Source of the DNA: Marasmitruncus massiliensis
Lineage (GTDB): Bacteria > Bacillota > Clostridia > Oscillospirales > Ruminococcaceae
Reading direction: 5' to 3'
DNA: 64,000 bases
NCBI RefSeq assembly: GCF_900186535.1
Contig: NZ_FYDE01000003.1
Location: forward strand, 1 to 64,000
Shown here: in pieces, positions 1-5,885 of the stretch
Numbering within the stretch: the stretch's first letter is position 1
How the letters are laid out: each line of letters begins with the position of its first letter
The notes under the pieces: model-generated
Databases searched by the model: none
Seen by the model: only the letters and a program-made list of their open reading frames with translations
Told to the model about the DNA's origin: nothing
Position numbers and translations under genes: made by a program

Positions 1-28
1 CCGGGTTCGAGTCCCTGATGGCGCACCA
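1..28 (+). tRNA. tRNA 3' end (partial, probably tRNA-Lys)
   Basis: The window opens inside a tRNA. Visible are the T arm, with loop TTCGAGT at 6-12, the 3' acceptor strand ATGGCGC, and the discriminator base plus CCA ending at 28. The anticodon lies outside the window. The implied 5' acceptor strand GCGCCAT is typical of clostridial tRNA-Lys, but that identity is inference from memory. The next tRNA begins only six bases downstream, as expected within a tRNA/rRNA cluster. Confidence 0.85.
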
Positions 29-34
29 TCTTGT

Positions 35-109
35 GGCCCGTTGGTCAAGCGGTTAAGACAGCGGCCTCTCACGCCGTTAACATGGGTTCGATTCCCGTAC
101 GGGTCACCA
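35..109 (+). tRNA. tRNA-Glu (anticodon CTC)
   Basis: A full cloverleaf can be folded. The acceptor stem GGCCCGT (35-41) pairs with ACGGGTC (99-105). The anticodon stem GCGGC/GCCGT encloses the loop CTCTCAC, giving anticodon CTC, which reads GAG. The T stem ATGGG/CCCGT encloses TTCGATT, and CCA is encoded at 107-109. It is 75 nt including CCA. It sits between another tRNA and a 5S rRNA gene, so it is most likely processed from one long precursor. Confidence 0.93.
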
Positions 110-130
110 ACTCTTTTACAGTTTCATATG

Positions 131-246
131 GCTGGTGTTTATTACGCTGAGGTCCCACCTGTTCCCATTCCGAACACAGTAGTTAAGCTCAGCAGTGCCG
201 ATGATACTTGGCGGGAAGCTGCCTGGGAAAATAGGTCTTTGCCAGC
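131..246 (+). rRNA. rrf: 5S ribosomal RNA, copy 1
   Basis: This 116-nt segment carries the conserved 5S core: GAGGTCCCACCTG, CCATTCCGAACACAG, AGTTAAGCTC and GATGATACTTGGCGGGAA. Its ends pair to form helix I (GCTGG at 131-135 with CCAGC at 242-246). A second, nearly identical copy lies at 392-507 on the other side of a tRNA-Asn. Exact ends are set from helix I and may be off by one or two bases. Confidence 0.92.
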
Positions 247-251
247 TCTTG

Positions 252-279
252 ATACAGCACAATTGTTATTGTGCTGTAT
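252..279 (+). other. 11-bp hairpin after 5S copy 1
   Basis: ATACAGCACAA (252-262) and TTGTGCTGTAT (269-279) form a perfect 11-bp stem with the six-base loop TTGTTA. It is not followed by a proper T run, only TGTCATC, so it is more likely a processing signal for the rRNA/tRNA precursor than an efficient terminator. That role is inference. Confidence 0.6.
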
Positions 280-313
280 TGTCATCAAACGCCGGAATTC
301 GGTGTTTCCATAT

Positions 314-389
314 TCCTCCTTAGCTCAGTCGGTAGAGCATGCGGCTGTTAACCGCAGGGTCGTTGGTTCGAGCCCAACAGGGGGAGCCA
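314..389 (+). tRNA. tRNA-Asn (anticodon GTT)
   Basis: A complete cloverleaf is visible. The acceptor stem TCCTCCT (314-320) pairs with AGGGGGA (379-385). The anticodon stem TGCGG/CCGCA encloses the loop CTGTTAA, giving anticodon GTT. The T loop is TTCGAGC, the discriminator is G386, and CCA is encoded at 387-389. It lies between two 5S genes, beginning 67 nt after the first and ending two bases before the second. Confidence 0.95.
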
Positions 390-391
390 TA

Positions 392-507
392 ACTGGTGTT
401 TATTACGCTGAGGTCCCACCTGTTCCCATTCCGAACACAGTAGTTAAGCTCAGCAGTGCCGATGATACTTGGCGGGAAGCCGCCTGGGAAAATAGGTCTA
501 TGCCAGT
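392..507 (+). rRNA. rrf: 5S ribosomal RNA, copy 2
   Basis: This second 116-nt 5S gene differs from copy 1 by only a few bases: the terminal pair, one C for T near the 3' third, and TATGCCAGT in place of TTTGCCAGC at the end. The outermost pair changes from G-C in copy 1 to A-T here, so pairing is kept. It starts two bases after the CCA of tRNA-Asn and is followed at once by an intrinsic terminator, marking the end of the rRNA/tRNA transcription unit. Confidence 0.92.
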
Positions 508-512
508 ATTGG

Positions 513-542
513 AAAGCTCCTGCAAATAAGCAGGAGCTTTTT
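513..542 (+). terminator. Intrinsic terminator of the rRNA/tRNA cluster
   Basis: AAAGCTCCTGC (513-523) and GCAGGAGCTTT (530-540) form a perfect 11-bp stem with loop AAATAA, followed by a T run. It lies six bases after the second 5S gene. Confidence 0.92.
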
Positions 543-605
543 GTTATTATTTTTTATATCGATAGTAAAGAACAAGAAATATTGGATTAATATTTCAGTA
601 AACGG

Positions 606-634
606 TTGAAATCCATCTGTGGGAATGTTAAAAT
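606..634 (+). promoter_or_regulatory. Sigma-A-type promoter of the DUF4234 gene
   Basis: TTGAAA at 606-611 and TAAAAT at 629-634 are separated by 17 bp. This is the only good promoter between the rRNA terminator and the next gene, which starts 45 bp downstream. The stretch 543-605 before it is A+T-rich and shows nothing else. Confidence 0.65.
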
Positions 635-678
635 AGAAACGAGAAGATACCGGGGGTACCGGAGAAAGGAGTGTTTAC

Positions 679-1038
679 ATGTACATAAGGAATAAAAGCA
701 TCCCTATGGTAATTATTCTTTCCCTTGTGACCTGCGGCATCTACTATTATGTATGGATGTATCAGACTTCAGAGGAAATCAATAATTCTCTGGGCGATAC
801 CCTGGAAAATTCGGGGTTGGAAATTTTACTTACGATTATTACCTGTGGAATCTACGGATTGTATTGGCTTTATAAATACAACCATAAAATTCTCCGGCTG
901 GCGACTAACATGGGGAAATCTGTGTCCGATAATTCAATTATCTGCATTATCCTGGCAATCTTCGGGTTCGCAATTGTTTCGCAGGGTATCATGCAGTCTC
1001 AGATCAATTTTCTGGCTGGTGATCCGACTCAACAATAA
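679..1038 (+). CDS. DUF4234 small membrane protein
   Basis: The product is a 119-residue membrane protein of unknown function. It carries the DUF4234 hallmark twice: TCGIYYYVWMY around residues 18-28 and TCGIYGLYWLY around 55-65, each inside a hydrophobic helix. A third hydrophobic helix lies at about residues 86-102. The doubled motif suggests an ancient internal duplication, as is usual for this family. The start is supported by GAAAGGAG about eight bases upstream and by the promoter at 606-634. The gene stands alone, bounded by a terminator and convergent to lexA. No enzymatic residues are recognisable. Confidence 0.85.
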   Translation: MYIRNKSIPMVIILSLVTCGIYYYVWMYQTSEEINNSLGDTLENSGLEILLTIITCGIYGLYWLYKYNHKILRLATNMGKSVSDNSIICIILAIFGFAIVSQGIMQSQINFLAGDPTQQ

Positions 1039-1045
1039 GGCATCA

Positions 1046-1074
1046 AAAAGGACGGCTACCGCCGTCCTTTTTTT
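1046..1074. terminator. Bidirectional terminator between DUF4234 gene and lexA
   Basis: AAAAGGACGGC (1046-1056) and GCCGTCCTTTT (1061-1071) pair perfectly around the loop TACC. T runs follow on both strands, so it can serve both convergent genes. lexA ends only two bases beyond it. Confidence 0.9.
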
Positions 1075-1075
1075 G

Positions 1076-1660
1076 TTATTCAAAATTCCGCTGAAGCGCG
1101 ATGACCTTGCCGAGAATTGAAACATGGTCGGTATAAATCGGCTCCATTGTATCGTTTTCAGGCTGCAGGCGGTATCCGCCGTTTTCCTTATAAAACCGCT
1201 TTACAGTTGCCTCGTCATCAATCATCGCTACGACAATTTCACCGTTATGGGCAGCGGAGCCTTGGCGGACAATAATGAGGTCACCGTCAAGAATCCCGGC
1301 ATTGATCATACTTTCCCCCTGAACGCGCAATGCAAACAGCCCGTTCACATCACCTCGGCAGGAGAACGGAATGTAACTTTCAACAGACTCTACCGCCAGA
1401 ATGGGGGCTCCGGCGGTAACCCGACCAACAACGGGAATCCGCGCCATTCCGGCTCCGGGGATGCGAATAGAACGATTCAGATTGTCGGAACGCTCAATAT
1501 ATCCCTTATCGGCAAGGCTTGTGAGGTAACGGTGAACGGTGGAAGTAGACTTGATAGTGAGTTTCGCGCAGATTTCCCGCACGCTGGGAACAACGCCGCC
1601 GTCGATTGACCGGCGAATGAATTCGAATACAGCTGCTTCCTTTGGTGTCAATTCTTGCAT
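1076..1660 (-). CDS. lexA: LexA, SOS repressor
   Basis: LexA represses DNA-damage genes and cleaves itself when RecA filaments form. The 194-residue product has an N-terminal winged helix-turn-helix (about residues 1-65) and a C-terminal S24 peptidase domain. The scissile Ala83-Gly84 bond is in VTAGAP, the catalytic Ser117 in GESM and Lys154 in ATVKRF. The ATG at 1660 is chosen because AAGGAGG lies just upstream and because it matches the usual LexA start; the frame is open upstream to 1717, but that would overlap the promoter. A palindromic operator overlaps the promoter, so the gene is probably autoregulated. It is monocistronic. Confidence 0.96.
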   Translation of the reverse strand: MQELTPKEAAVFEFIRRSIDGGVVPSVREICAKLTIKSTSTVHRYLTSLADKGYIERSDNLNRSIRIPGAGMARIPVVGRVTAGAPILAVESVESYIPFSCRGDVNGLFALRVQGESMINAGILDGDLIIVRQGSAAHNGEIVVAMIDDEATVKRFYKENGGYRLQPENDTMEPIYTDHVSILGKVIALQRNFE

Positions 1661-1684
1661 GGCGGCCTCCTTGTGTTTTTTTAT

Positions 1685-1713
1685 ACTATAACACAATCTC
1701 TTCCCGATTGCAA
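1685..1713 (-). promoter_or_regulatory. lexA promoter
   Basis: On the minus strand, TTGCAA (1713-1708) and TATAGT (1690-1685) are 17 bp apart. Transcription would begin around 1678, about 18 nt before the lexA ATG. Confidence 0.75.
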
Positions 1714-1725
1714 ACATATGTTTGC
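1710..1725. promoter_or_regulatory. LexA operator (SOS box)
   Basis: GCAAACATATGTTTGC is a perfect 16-bp palindrome. Its core CAAACATATGTTTG differs from the Bacillus-type SOS box CGAACRNRYGTTYG mainly by one base (A for G) in the left half-site. It overlaps the lexA -35 hexamer, the expected place for autorepression. The symmetry is seen directly; binding by LexA is inference. Confidence 0.75.
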
Positions 1726-1817
1726 AGGAGCTTCTCTGTAGAAGTCCGATCTTTCGACAAGCATACCAGTTTGTTCAGAGAAAATGTCACTTTTTTTTAA
1801 AATTCGTACATATATCA

Positions 1818-1848
1818 TTCACACAATCCAAATTTTAAAGGGTATAAT
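1818..1848 (+). promoter_or_regulatory. Promoter of candidate sRNA
   Basis: TATAAT at 1843-1848 is a perfect -10 hexamer. The best -35 is TTCACA at 1818-1823 with a long 19-bp spacer, so this is a moderate promoter prediction. The region between the lexA operator (to 1725) and this point, about 90 bp, holds nothing else recognisable. Confidence 0.45.
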
Positions 1849-1854
1849 AAAGAT

Positions 1855-1953
1855 GTACTCAAGATTAGCCGCAAACATTTTGAGTATCTCTACCCTCCTC
1901 AAAACACACCTCAAACAGATTGAGCCGGATGCCTCGTGCATCCGGCCCTTTTC
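1855..1953 (+). ncRNA. Candidate ~100-nt small RNA with anti-SD motif
   Basis: A TATAAT box, about 98 nt and an intrinsic terminator lie between two genes that are both on the minus strand, so this is neither a leader nor a tail of a plus-strand gene. The 5' end can form a hairpin (1855-1862 with 1880-1887). The middle is an apparently unpaired C-rich stretch, CCCTCCTC at 1893-1900 plus a further CCTC near 1908, complementary to Shine-Dalgarno sequences. The 3' end is the terminator hairpin 1924-1946. No short ORF closes before the terminator. This layout is typical of Gram-positive trans-acting sRNAs, but its existence is inference. Confidence 0.4.
1924..1953 (+). terminator. Intrinsic terminator of candidate sRNA
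   Basis: GCCGGATGC (1924-1932) pairs perfectly with GCATCCGGC (1938-1946) around CTCGT and is followed by CCTTTTCTTT. There is no T run on the minus strand, so it acts only on plus-strand transcription. Confidence 0.75.
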
Positions 1954-1961
1954 TTTGTCTC

Positions 1962-2720
1962 TTATTTTAAAAGATGGAAAATGAGAACCAGAATTCCATA
2001 AAGAACCGGCTGATGGAACATATAGATCCAAATGGTGTAGCGGCCGATTTTCGATAAAACAGGCAGATGCTCACGGTAAAAATAGGAAGGCAGAGTACCC
2101 TGCCTTGCGAAAACGCCAAAATAGCTGCCTGTCAGAAAAAAGAACAGCCACGGCAGAACCGGAAAATAGTCGGAGGAGAAAAAACTGGATGCCGGAAAGC
2201 CCAGCGGAAACAGGACCCCCATCTGATAAATCGATTCCGGCAGCCGTACCGCAAACGGCGGGAACCCCAGAACACCGTAGGGCACATACATTGTGAGAGC
2301 AAAGCACAGCAGCATCAGCAAAAAGCCTGCGGCGGGATGCAGCTTGTCCAGCGGCCGCCGCAGAAAAGAAAACACAAGCATTGCCGTGCCCAAAAGATGC
2401 AGTACGCCAAACATGACCCGCTGAGATGGAATCACCAGCAGCGTGACTGCCGTAAGCACCATGCCAAGCCCGAACGTGATCAAGCCGCGTTTACGGTTGC
2501 TGTGGGAAAAACGGCAGGCTACGCCGGATATGAAAATAAAGCTGCCCGCAATCCCTTCCTGCACAACATGCATGCCGAACGACTGGAACAGCGGCCAGTC
2601 GACGCCGAAAATTTCCACCACGTCATAAGCGCCGTGGTAGAATACCATCAACAAGATTGCCAGACCGCGCCATTCATCAAAAAAGTGAACCCGCCCGGCG
2701 GGTCTGCTCTGATTGTTCAA
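1962..2720 (-). CDS. DUF1624/HGSNAT-like multipass membrane protein
   Basis: The 252-residue product resembles the catalytic domain of heparan-alpha-glucosaminide N-acetyltransferase (DUF1624), a family of membrane acyltransferase-like proteins. The family opening is visible as FFDEWRGLAILLMVFYHGAYD near the N terminus (residues about 12-30). Five to seven hydrophobic helices follow, with short basic loops. The TTG at 2720 is chosen because GGAGGAG lies just upstream; the frame is open further, to 2804, but that would run into the upstream lipoprotein gene. It is 43 bp downstream of the DUF4358 lipoprotein gene, so the two are probably co-transcribed. Substrate unknown. Confidence 0.75.
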   Translation of the reverse strand: MNNQSRPAGRVHFFDEWRGLAILLMVFYHGAYDVVEIFGVDWPLFQSFGMHVVQEGIAGSFIFISGVACRFSHSNRKRGLITFGLGMVLTAVTLLVIPSQRVMFGVLHLLGTAMLVFSFLRRPLDKLHPAAGFLLMLLCFALTMYVPYGVLGFPPFAVRLPESIYQMGVLFPLGFPASSFFSSDYFPVLPWLFFFLTGSYFGVFARQGTLPSYFYREHLPVLSKIGRYTIWIYMFHQPVLYGILVLIFHLLK

Positions 2721-2763
2721 TGAGACTCCTCCGCTTCCAGCAAAACTGCGGCCAGATGTCGGC

Positions 2764-3318
2764 TCAGGCCGGGATGTAGTGGTCAATGATCTTCCGTGCG
2801 GCATTCATGTCGCCCACCATCAGCATAATGAGGTAGTCGCCCTGCTCAAAGATTTCGGCGTCATTGGCGATGCGCAGGGAATCATAGACGTCATAGTTTT
2901 CAAATTCCTTAATGCGGTTGATTTTCACCTGTTCGAGTGTTTCTCTCACGGTTGGCGTTTTGCCTTCCGCAGGCTTCAGGATAAACACGTCCGCTACACC
3001 GAAACGTCCGGAGGCATAACGTACATAGTATTCATCGAGATCGTCTAAATTAAAAAAGAATTTATTTTCCATCACGGATTTCGGCGCTTGTCTGACACCT
3101 CTGACATCAATGTCACGATAGATTTCTTCTACCGCTGCCTTTGGATCGGGTTCGTCAACAGGGGGCAGCGAGCTTTCAGGGATATCTGAGCTGGTGGAAA
3201 TTTCCGAACTGCCGTAAGCGGTCAGGCTCTGCGGGACGGCTTCGGCTGTCTCGTTTGCGCAGCCGCCCAGCAGCAGCGAAAACGCTAAAATACAGGCGGC
3301 TGCTTTTCGCTTTAACAA
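2764..3318 (-). CDS. DUF4358 lipoprotein
   Basis: The 184-residue product starts with a lipoprotein signal peptide: basic KRK, a hydrophobic stretch, then LLGGC with the lipidated Cys near residue 20. A Ser/Pro-rich linker follows, then a globular domain of the DUF4358 type (core MENKFFFNLDDLDEYYVRYA, later VRETLEQVKINR). Function unknown; it would be anchored outside the membrane. The TTG start at 3318 is favoured by GGAGG seven bases upstream and because the ATG at 3375 would lie upstream of the predicted transcription start. It is the first gene of a two-gene unit with the DUF1624 protein. Confidence 0.75.
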   Translation of the reverse strand: MLKRKAAACILAFSLLLGGCANETAEAVPQSLTAYGSSEISTSSDIPESSLPPVDEPDPKAAVEEIYRDIDVRGVRQAPKSVMENKFFFNLDDLDEYYVRYASGRFGVADVFILKPAEGKTPTVRETLEQVKINRIKEFENYDVYDSLRIANDAEIFEQGDYLIMLMVGDMNAARKIIDHYIPA

Positions 3319-3353
3319 AGCGGCACCTCCTTTTTTAAATAAGCTGCTCAAAC

Positions 3354-3382
3354 AGTATAGCGGATTTCGGCCCATTATTCAA
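3354..3382 (-). promoter_or_regulatory. Promoter of the DUF4358-DUF1624 unit
   Basis: On the minus strand TTGAAT (3382-3377) and TATACT (3359-3354) are separated by 17 bp. Its position supports the downstream TTG start of the lipoprotein gene. Confidence 0.7.
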
Positions 3383-3427
3383 GCGTTCCGCGCTATGTTT
3401 AAAAAGCGTTCACGTTTTTGGGAGCAG

Positions 3428-3456
3428 TTGCAAAGAGACCGGATTTTTGATATAGT
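3428..3456 (+). promoter_or_regulatory. Promoter of the NERD-like/ABC ATPase operon
   Basis: TTGCAA (3428-3433) and TATAGT (3451-3456) are 17 bp apart, and TG precedes the -10 by one base (extended -10). The first gene starts 45 bp downstream. Confidence 0.7.
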
Positions 3457-3501
3457 ACCTAATAGAATAGGGCCGGAACATCAGAAAGGACTCGATGAAA
3501 G

Positions 3502-4098
3502 ATGACACTCACTGATAAAATCGCATTCGGATCAGGAATCGCCGCACTGGCAGTTGCTCTGGTGGTGTTGATCGCCCGTGTGATGCGTGTGCGTGCCGGC
3601 GCCGCCGGGCAGAAAAAACGGGTTTCGGCGGCACTGCGGCGCTTTGCCGCGCCGCGGGGGTATCGGGTGATCGACGATGCGCGGTTCGTCATGGGCCCGC
3701 TGACCGGCTGGGCAGACCATCTCCTGATCGGAATGTTCGGTGTCCTTCTGGTTTATGACCTGAGCATCCAGGGCGAATATTATGGAAAACCGGACGACGA
3801 GAGATGGACGGTCGCCGCCGCCGGCGGAAAGCGCTGGGCGGTCGGGAATCCGCTTCTGGAAGCCGGGAAGTGCGAGGGCCGTGTGAGGACCCTGCTGAAG
3901 GAAGCGGGCATCAGGGTTCCGGTTGAGCACGCGGTGGTGATCGCGTGCCCGCTGAAAGGCTCTGTCAGCCGTATTCCGTCGGAGGAAGTGATGGTGCTGA
4001 ACAAGCTGGGCGCCTATCTCGGAAAATCCAAATTTGAGACCGACCGCGGCATCGATGTGGAAAAGGTATTCCAGATCCTGTCCGGCGCGAAAAAATAG
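3502..4098 (+). CDS. NERD-like membrane-anchored protein, function unknown
   Basis: The 198-residue product has one N-terminal hydrophobic helix (residues about 8-26), a basic stretch, then a globular domain. The pattern HLLIGMFGVLLVYDLSIQGE, a following W, GNPLLEAGK and a later VVIACP resembles the nuclease-related NERD fold. However, the usual IEVK-type catalytic strand reads LVYDL here, so the catalytic Lys appears absent. The resemblance is by eye and tentative. The ATG follows AAAGGACTCGATGAAAG. The gene ends nine bases before the ABC ATPase gene, so the two are translated from one message. Confidence 0.6.
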   Translation: MTLTDKIAFGSGIAALAVALVVLIARVMRVRAGAAGQKKRVSAALRRFAAPRGYRVIDDARFVMGPLTGWADHLLIGMFGVLLVYDLSIQGEYYGKPDDERWTVAAAGGKRWAVGNPLLEAGKCEGRVRTLLKEAGIRVPVEHAVVIACPLKGSVSRIPSEEVMVLNKLGAYLGKSKFETDRGIDVEKVFQILSGAKK

Positions 4099-4107
4099 GA
4101 GGCCGTT

Positions 4108-5565
4108 ATGGAACTGTTGGAACTGGAGCATGTCAGCCGCCGGATCAGCAGTGAATTCTCCCTGCGGGATATCAGCCTGACGCTGAAACAGGGTCAGGTG
4201 CACGCGCTTGTGGGGCGCAACGCTTCGGGCAAAAGCACGGTCCTTTCGGTGCTGATGGGCATTCATCCCGCGGATAGCGGTAGTATCCGGATTCGGGGCA
4301 GGCAGACGGAAATTCGGGAACCCAAGGACGCAGGTGCGAACGGCATCATGCTGATCAGCCAGAATCAGCAGATGTTTCCAAATCTTAGGGTTTATGAAAA
4401 TATCTTCTTTGGGCGGGAGCTTACCGTGGGCGGCAGTGTCGGGATGCTGAGCAACCGGAAGATGATCGAAAGTGTGGAAACAGCTTTCCGCAGTATGCAT
4501 GCGGACATCAACCCGATGTGCACCTACGGGAGCCTGACCCCGGCCGAACGGCAGCTGGCAACAATTGTGCGCGCACTCGTGTCCCATGCGGACATCATTC
4601 TTCTGGACGAGCCGTCGACCCATTTGAACCCGGAGGAAAAACAAAGGCTTTACGAGGCGGTTGCCGCGCTGCGGCAGCAAGGCTGTTCTTTTTTGATTGT
4701 ATCGCATGACCCCGACGAGGTTCTCGCTCTGGCAGACCAGGTTTCCGTAGTGGAGGACGGCTGTATCGTCCGGACAGCACCGATCAGTGAATTTGACAAG
4801 CCTGCCCTGATTGAGGCGGCCTACGGCGTCAAAACGGCTGATCTTTACAGGCGTACCCGCGTGAAACCCGGTGAAGAACTGATGCGGGCGGAGCATCTGT
4901 CCGGGAGCGGATTTCAGGATGTGAGCTTCAGCCTGCACAGAGGCGAGCTGGCGGTACTGCTTGGAAATGCGAAATCAGGCAAGCTGCAACTGGCGGGCGC
5001 GCTGGCCGGACTGGAGAAACGCGCGGGGAAGCTGACCATTTCGGGAACGGAGCTGCCGGCGGAGGCGCCGCTTGCCACGGTGCGCGCGGGGCTTGTCTTG
5101 GCGTCCAGCGAGCAGGATGAGGAGGTCTTCCGGGAATGCGAGGCGGTGACGGACGCAGGCGGGAAGGATTCCCCGCTTGGGCGTATGAGCCTTGCGATGA
5201 AGCTGTTCGCTTCCGGGATGAGCAAAACGTTCGGCGCTTACGTCGGGGTCAGGCAGAACAAAGAGTACGTGACGGGCGGCAACCGCCAGCGGGAGCTGAT
5301 GGAGCGCGCTCTGCGCAAGCAGGCGTCGGTCTATATCCTCTGCGAGCCTTCCGCCGGGGTGGATGTCCCCGCGCGGATGCATCTCTACGACGAAATCGGG
5401 CGTCTGCTGCAAAAAGGCGCGGCGGCGCTGCTGCTGACCTCCGACCCGGACGAGGCGCTGGGACTTGCGGACCGCGTAATGGCCCTGCGCAATGGGCAGT
5501 TGGTGCTCGACAGGGATACGGCGAATCTCACAAAGGAGCAGCTGGAGGCGGCTGTTTCTGAATAA
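4108..5565 (+). CDS. Tandem ABC ATPase of the RbsA/MglA type, degenerate second domain
   Basis: The 485-residue protein has two ABC domains, as in ATPases of ribose/galactose importers. Domain 1 has Walker A GRNASGKST (36-44), Walker B IILLDEPS (163-170), H-loop His200 and a weak signature GSLTPAERQ (141-149). Domain 2 has a spoiled Walker A, GNAKSGKLQ (286-294, no Ser/Thr after Lys), a Walker B reading YILCEPS with Cys for Asp, and the signature VTGGNRQ. No permease or sugar-binding protein is adjacent; the only partner is the NERD-like gene nine bases upstream. It may serve an unlinked importer or a non-transport role. AGGAGG precedes the ATG. Confidence 0.85.
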   Translation: MELLELEHVSRRISSEFSLRDISLTLKQGQVHALVGRNASGKSTVLSVLMGIHPADSGSIRIRGRQTEIREPKDAGANGIMLISQNQQMFPNLRVYENIFFGRELTVGGSVGMLSNRKMIESVETAFRSMHADINPMCTYGSLTPAERQLATIVRALVSHADIILLDEPSTHLNPEEKQRLYEAVAALRQQGCSFLIVSHDPDEVLALADQVSVVEDGCIVRTAPISEFDKPALIEAAYGVKTADLYRRTRVKPGEELMRAEHLSGSGFQDVSFSLHRGELAVLLGNAKSGKLQLAGALAGLEKRAGKLTISGTELPAEAPLATVRAGLVLASSEQDEEVFRECEAVTDAGGKDSPLGRMSLAMKLFASGMSKTFGAYVGVRQNKEYVTGGNRQRELMERALRKQASVYILCEPSAGVDVPARMHLYDEIGRLLQKGAAALLLTSDPDEALGLADRVMALRNGQLVLDRDTANLTKEQLEAAVSE

Positions 5566-5573
5566 CAGACGTA

Positions 5574-5605
5574 GCGCGGGAAGCAGTTGCTTCCCGCGCG
5601 TTTTT
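5574..5605 (+). terminator. Intrinsic terminator after ABC ATPase gene
   Basis: GCGCGGGAAGC (5574-5584) pairs perfectly with GCTTCCCGCGC (5589-5599) around AGTT, followed by GTTTTT. Confidence 0.93.
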
Positions 5606-5641
5606 GAAACGCCACAGAGAAAATATGGAAGATCAGGGGTA

Positions 5642-5664
5642 ATTATATCAATGATCGATATAAT
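5642..5664. promoter_or_regulatory. 8-bp inverted repeat upstream of serC
   Basis: ATTATATC (5642-5649) and GATATAAT (5657-5664) form an inverted repeat with a 7-bp spacer, about 135 bp before the serC promoter. It could be an operator, but no regulator is known. The rest of 5606-5797 is A+T-rich and shows no gene. Confidence 0.25.
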
Positions 5665-5797
5665 AAGTACGCGCTGAAAAAACAATTGGTTTCGTATAAA
5701 ACACACGAAATTGCATCAAAAATTGCTACAAACCTCGATAAAAAGCGGGTTTGACTTGCCTAAAACGTAGAATTTCAAACCGGCATTTAGAAACTGA

Positions 5798-5826
5798 TTG
5801 ACTAACGTCCGGAATAGAAATATAAT
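5798..5826 (+). promoter_or_regulatory. serC-serA promoter
   Basis: TTGACT (5798-5803), a 17-bp spacer and a perfect TATAAT (5821-5826). The serC start is 60 bp downstream. Confidence 0.8.
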
Positions 5827-5885
5827 AAAAATCAATGTTTATCGATTTAGAAGAATAAACAATACAAAACTAGGAGGCTTTGATT

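Noticed and set aside
41-529. 162-codon frame running through tRNA-Glu, both 5S genes and tRNA-Asn
   Set aside because: It is read through clearly folded RNA genes, and its repeated peptide simply reflects the 5S duplication.
1784-1984. 66-codon plus-strand frame between lexA and the DUF1624 gene
   Set aside because: It has no ribosome binding site and runs straight through a strong intrinsic terminator into the 3' end of a minus-strand gene. An sRNA explains the signals better.
3532-4938. 468-codon open frame on the minus strand
   Set aside because: It lies antisense to two well-supported genes (NERD-like and ABC ATPase), has no family resemblance, and its composition is that expected of the opposite strand of G+C-rich coding DNA.
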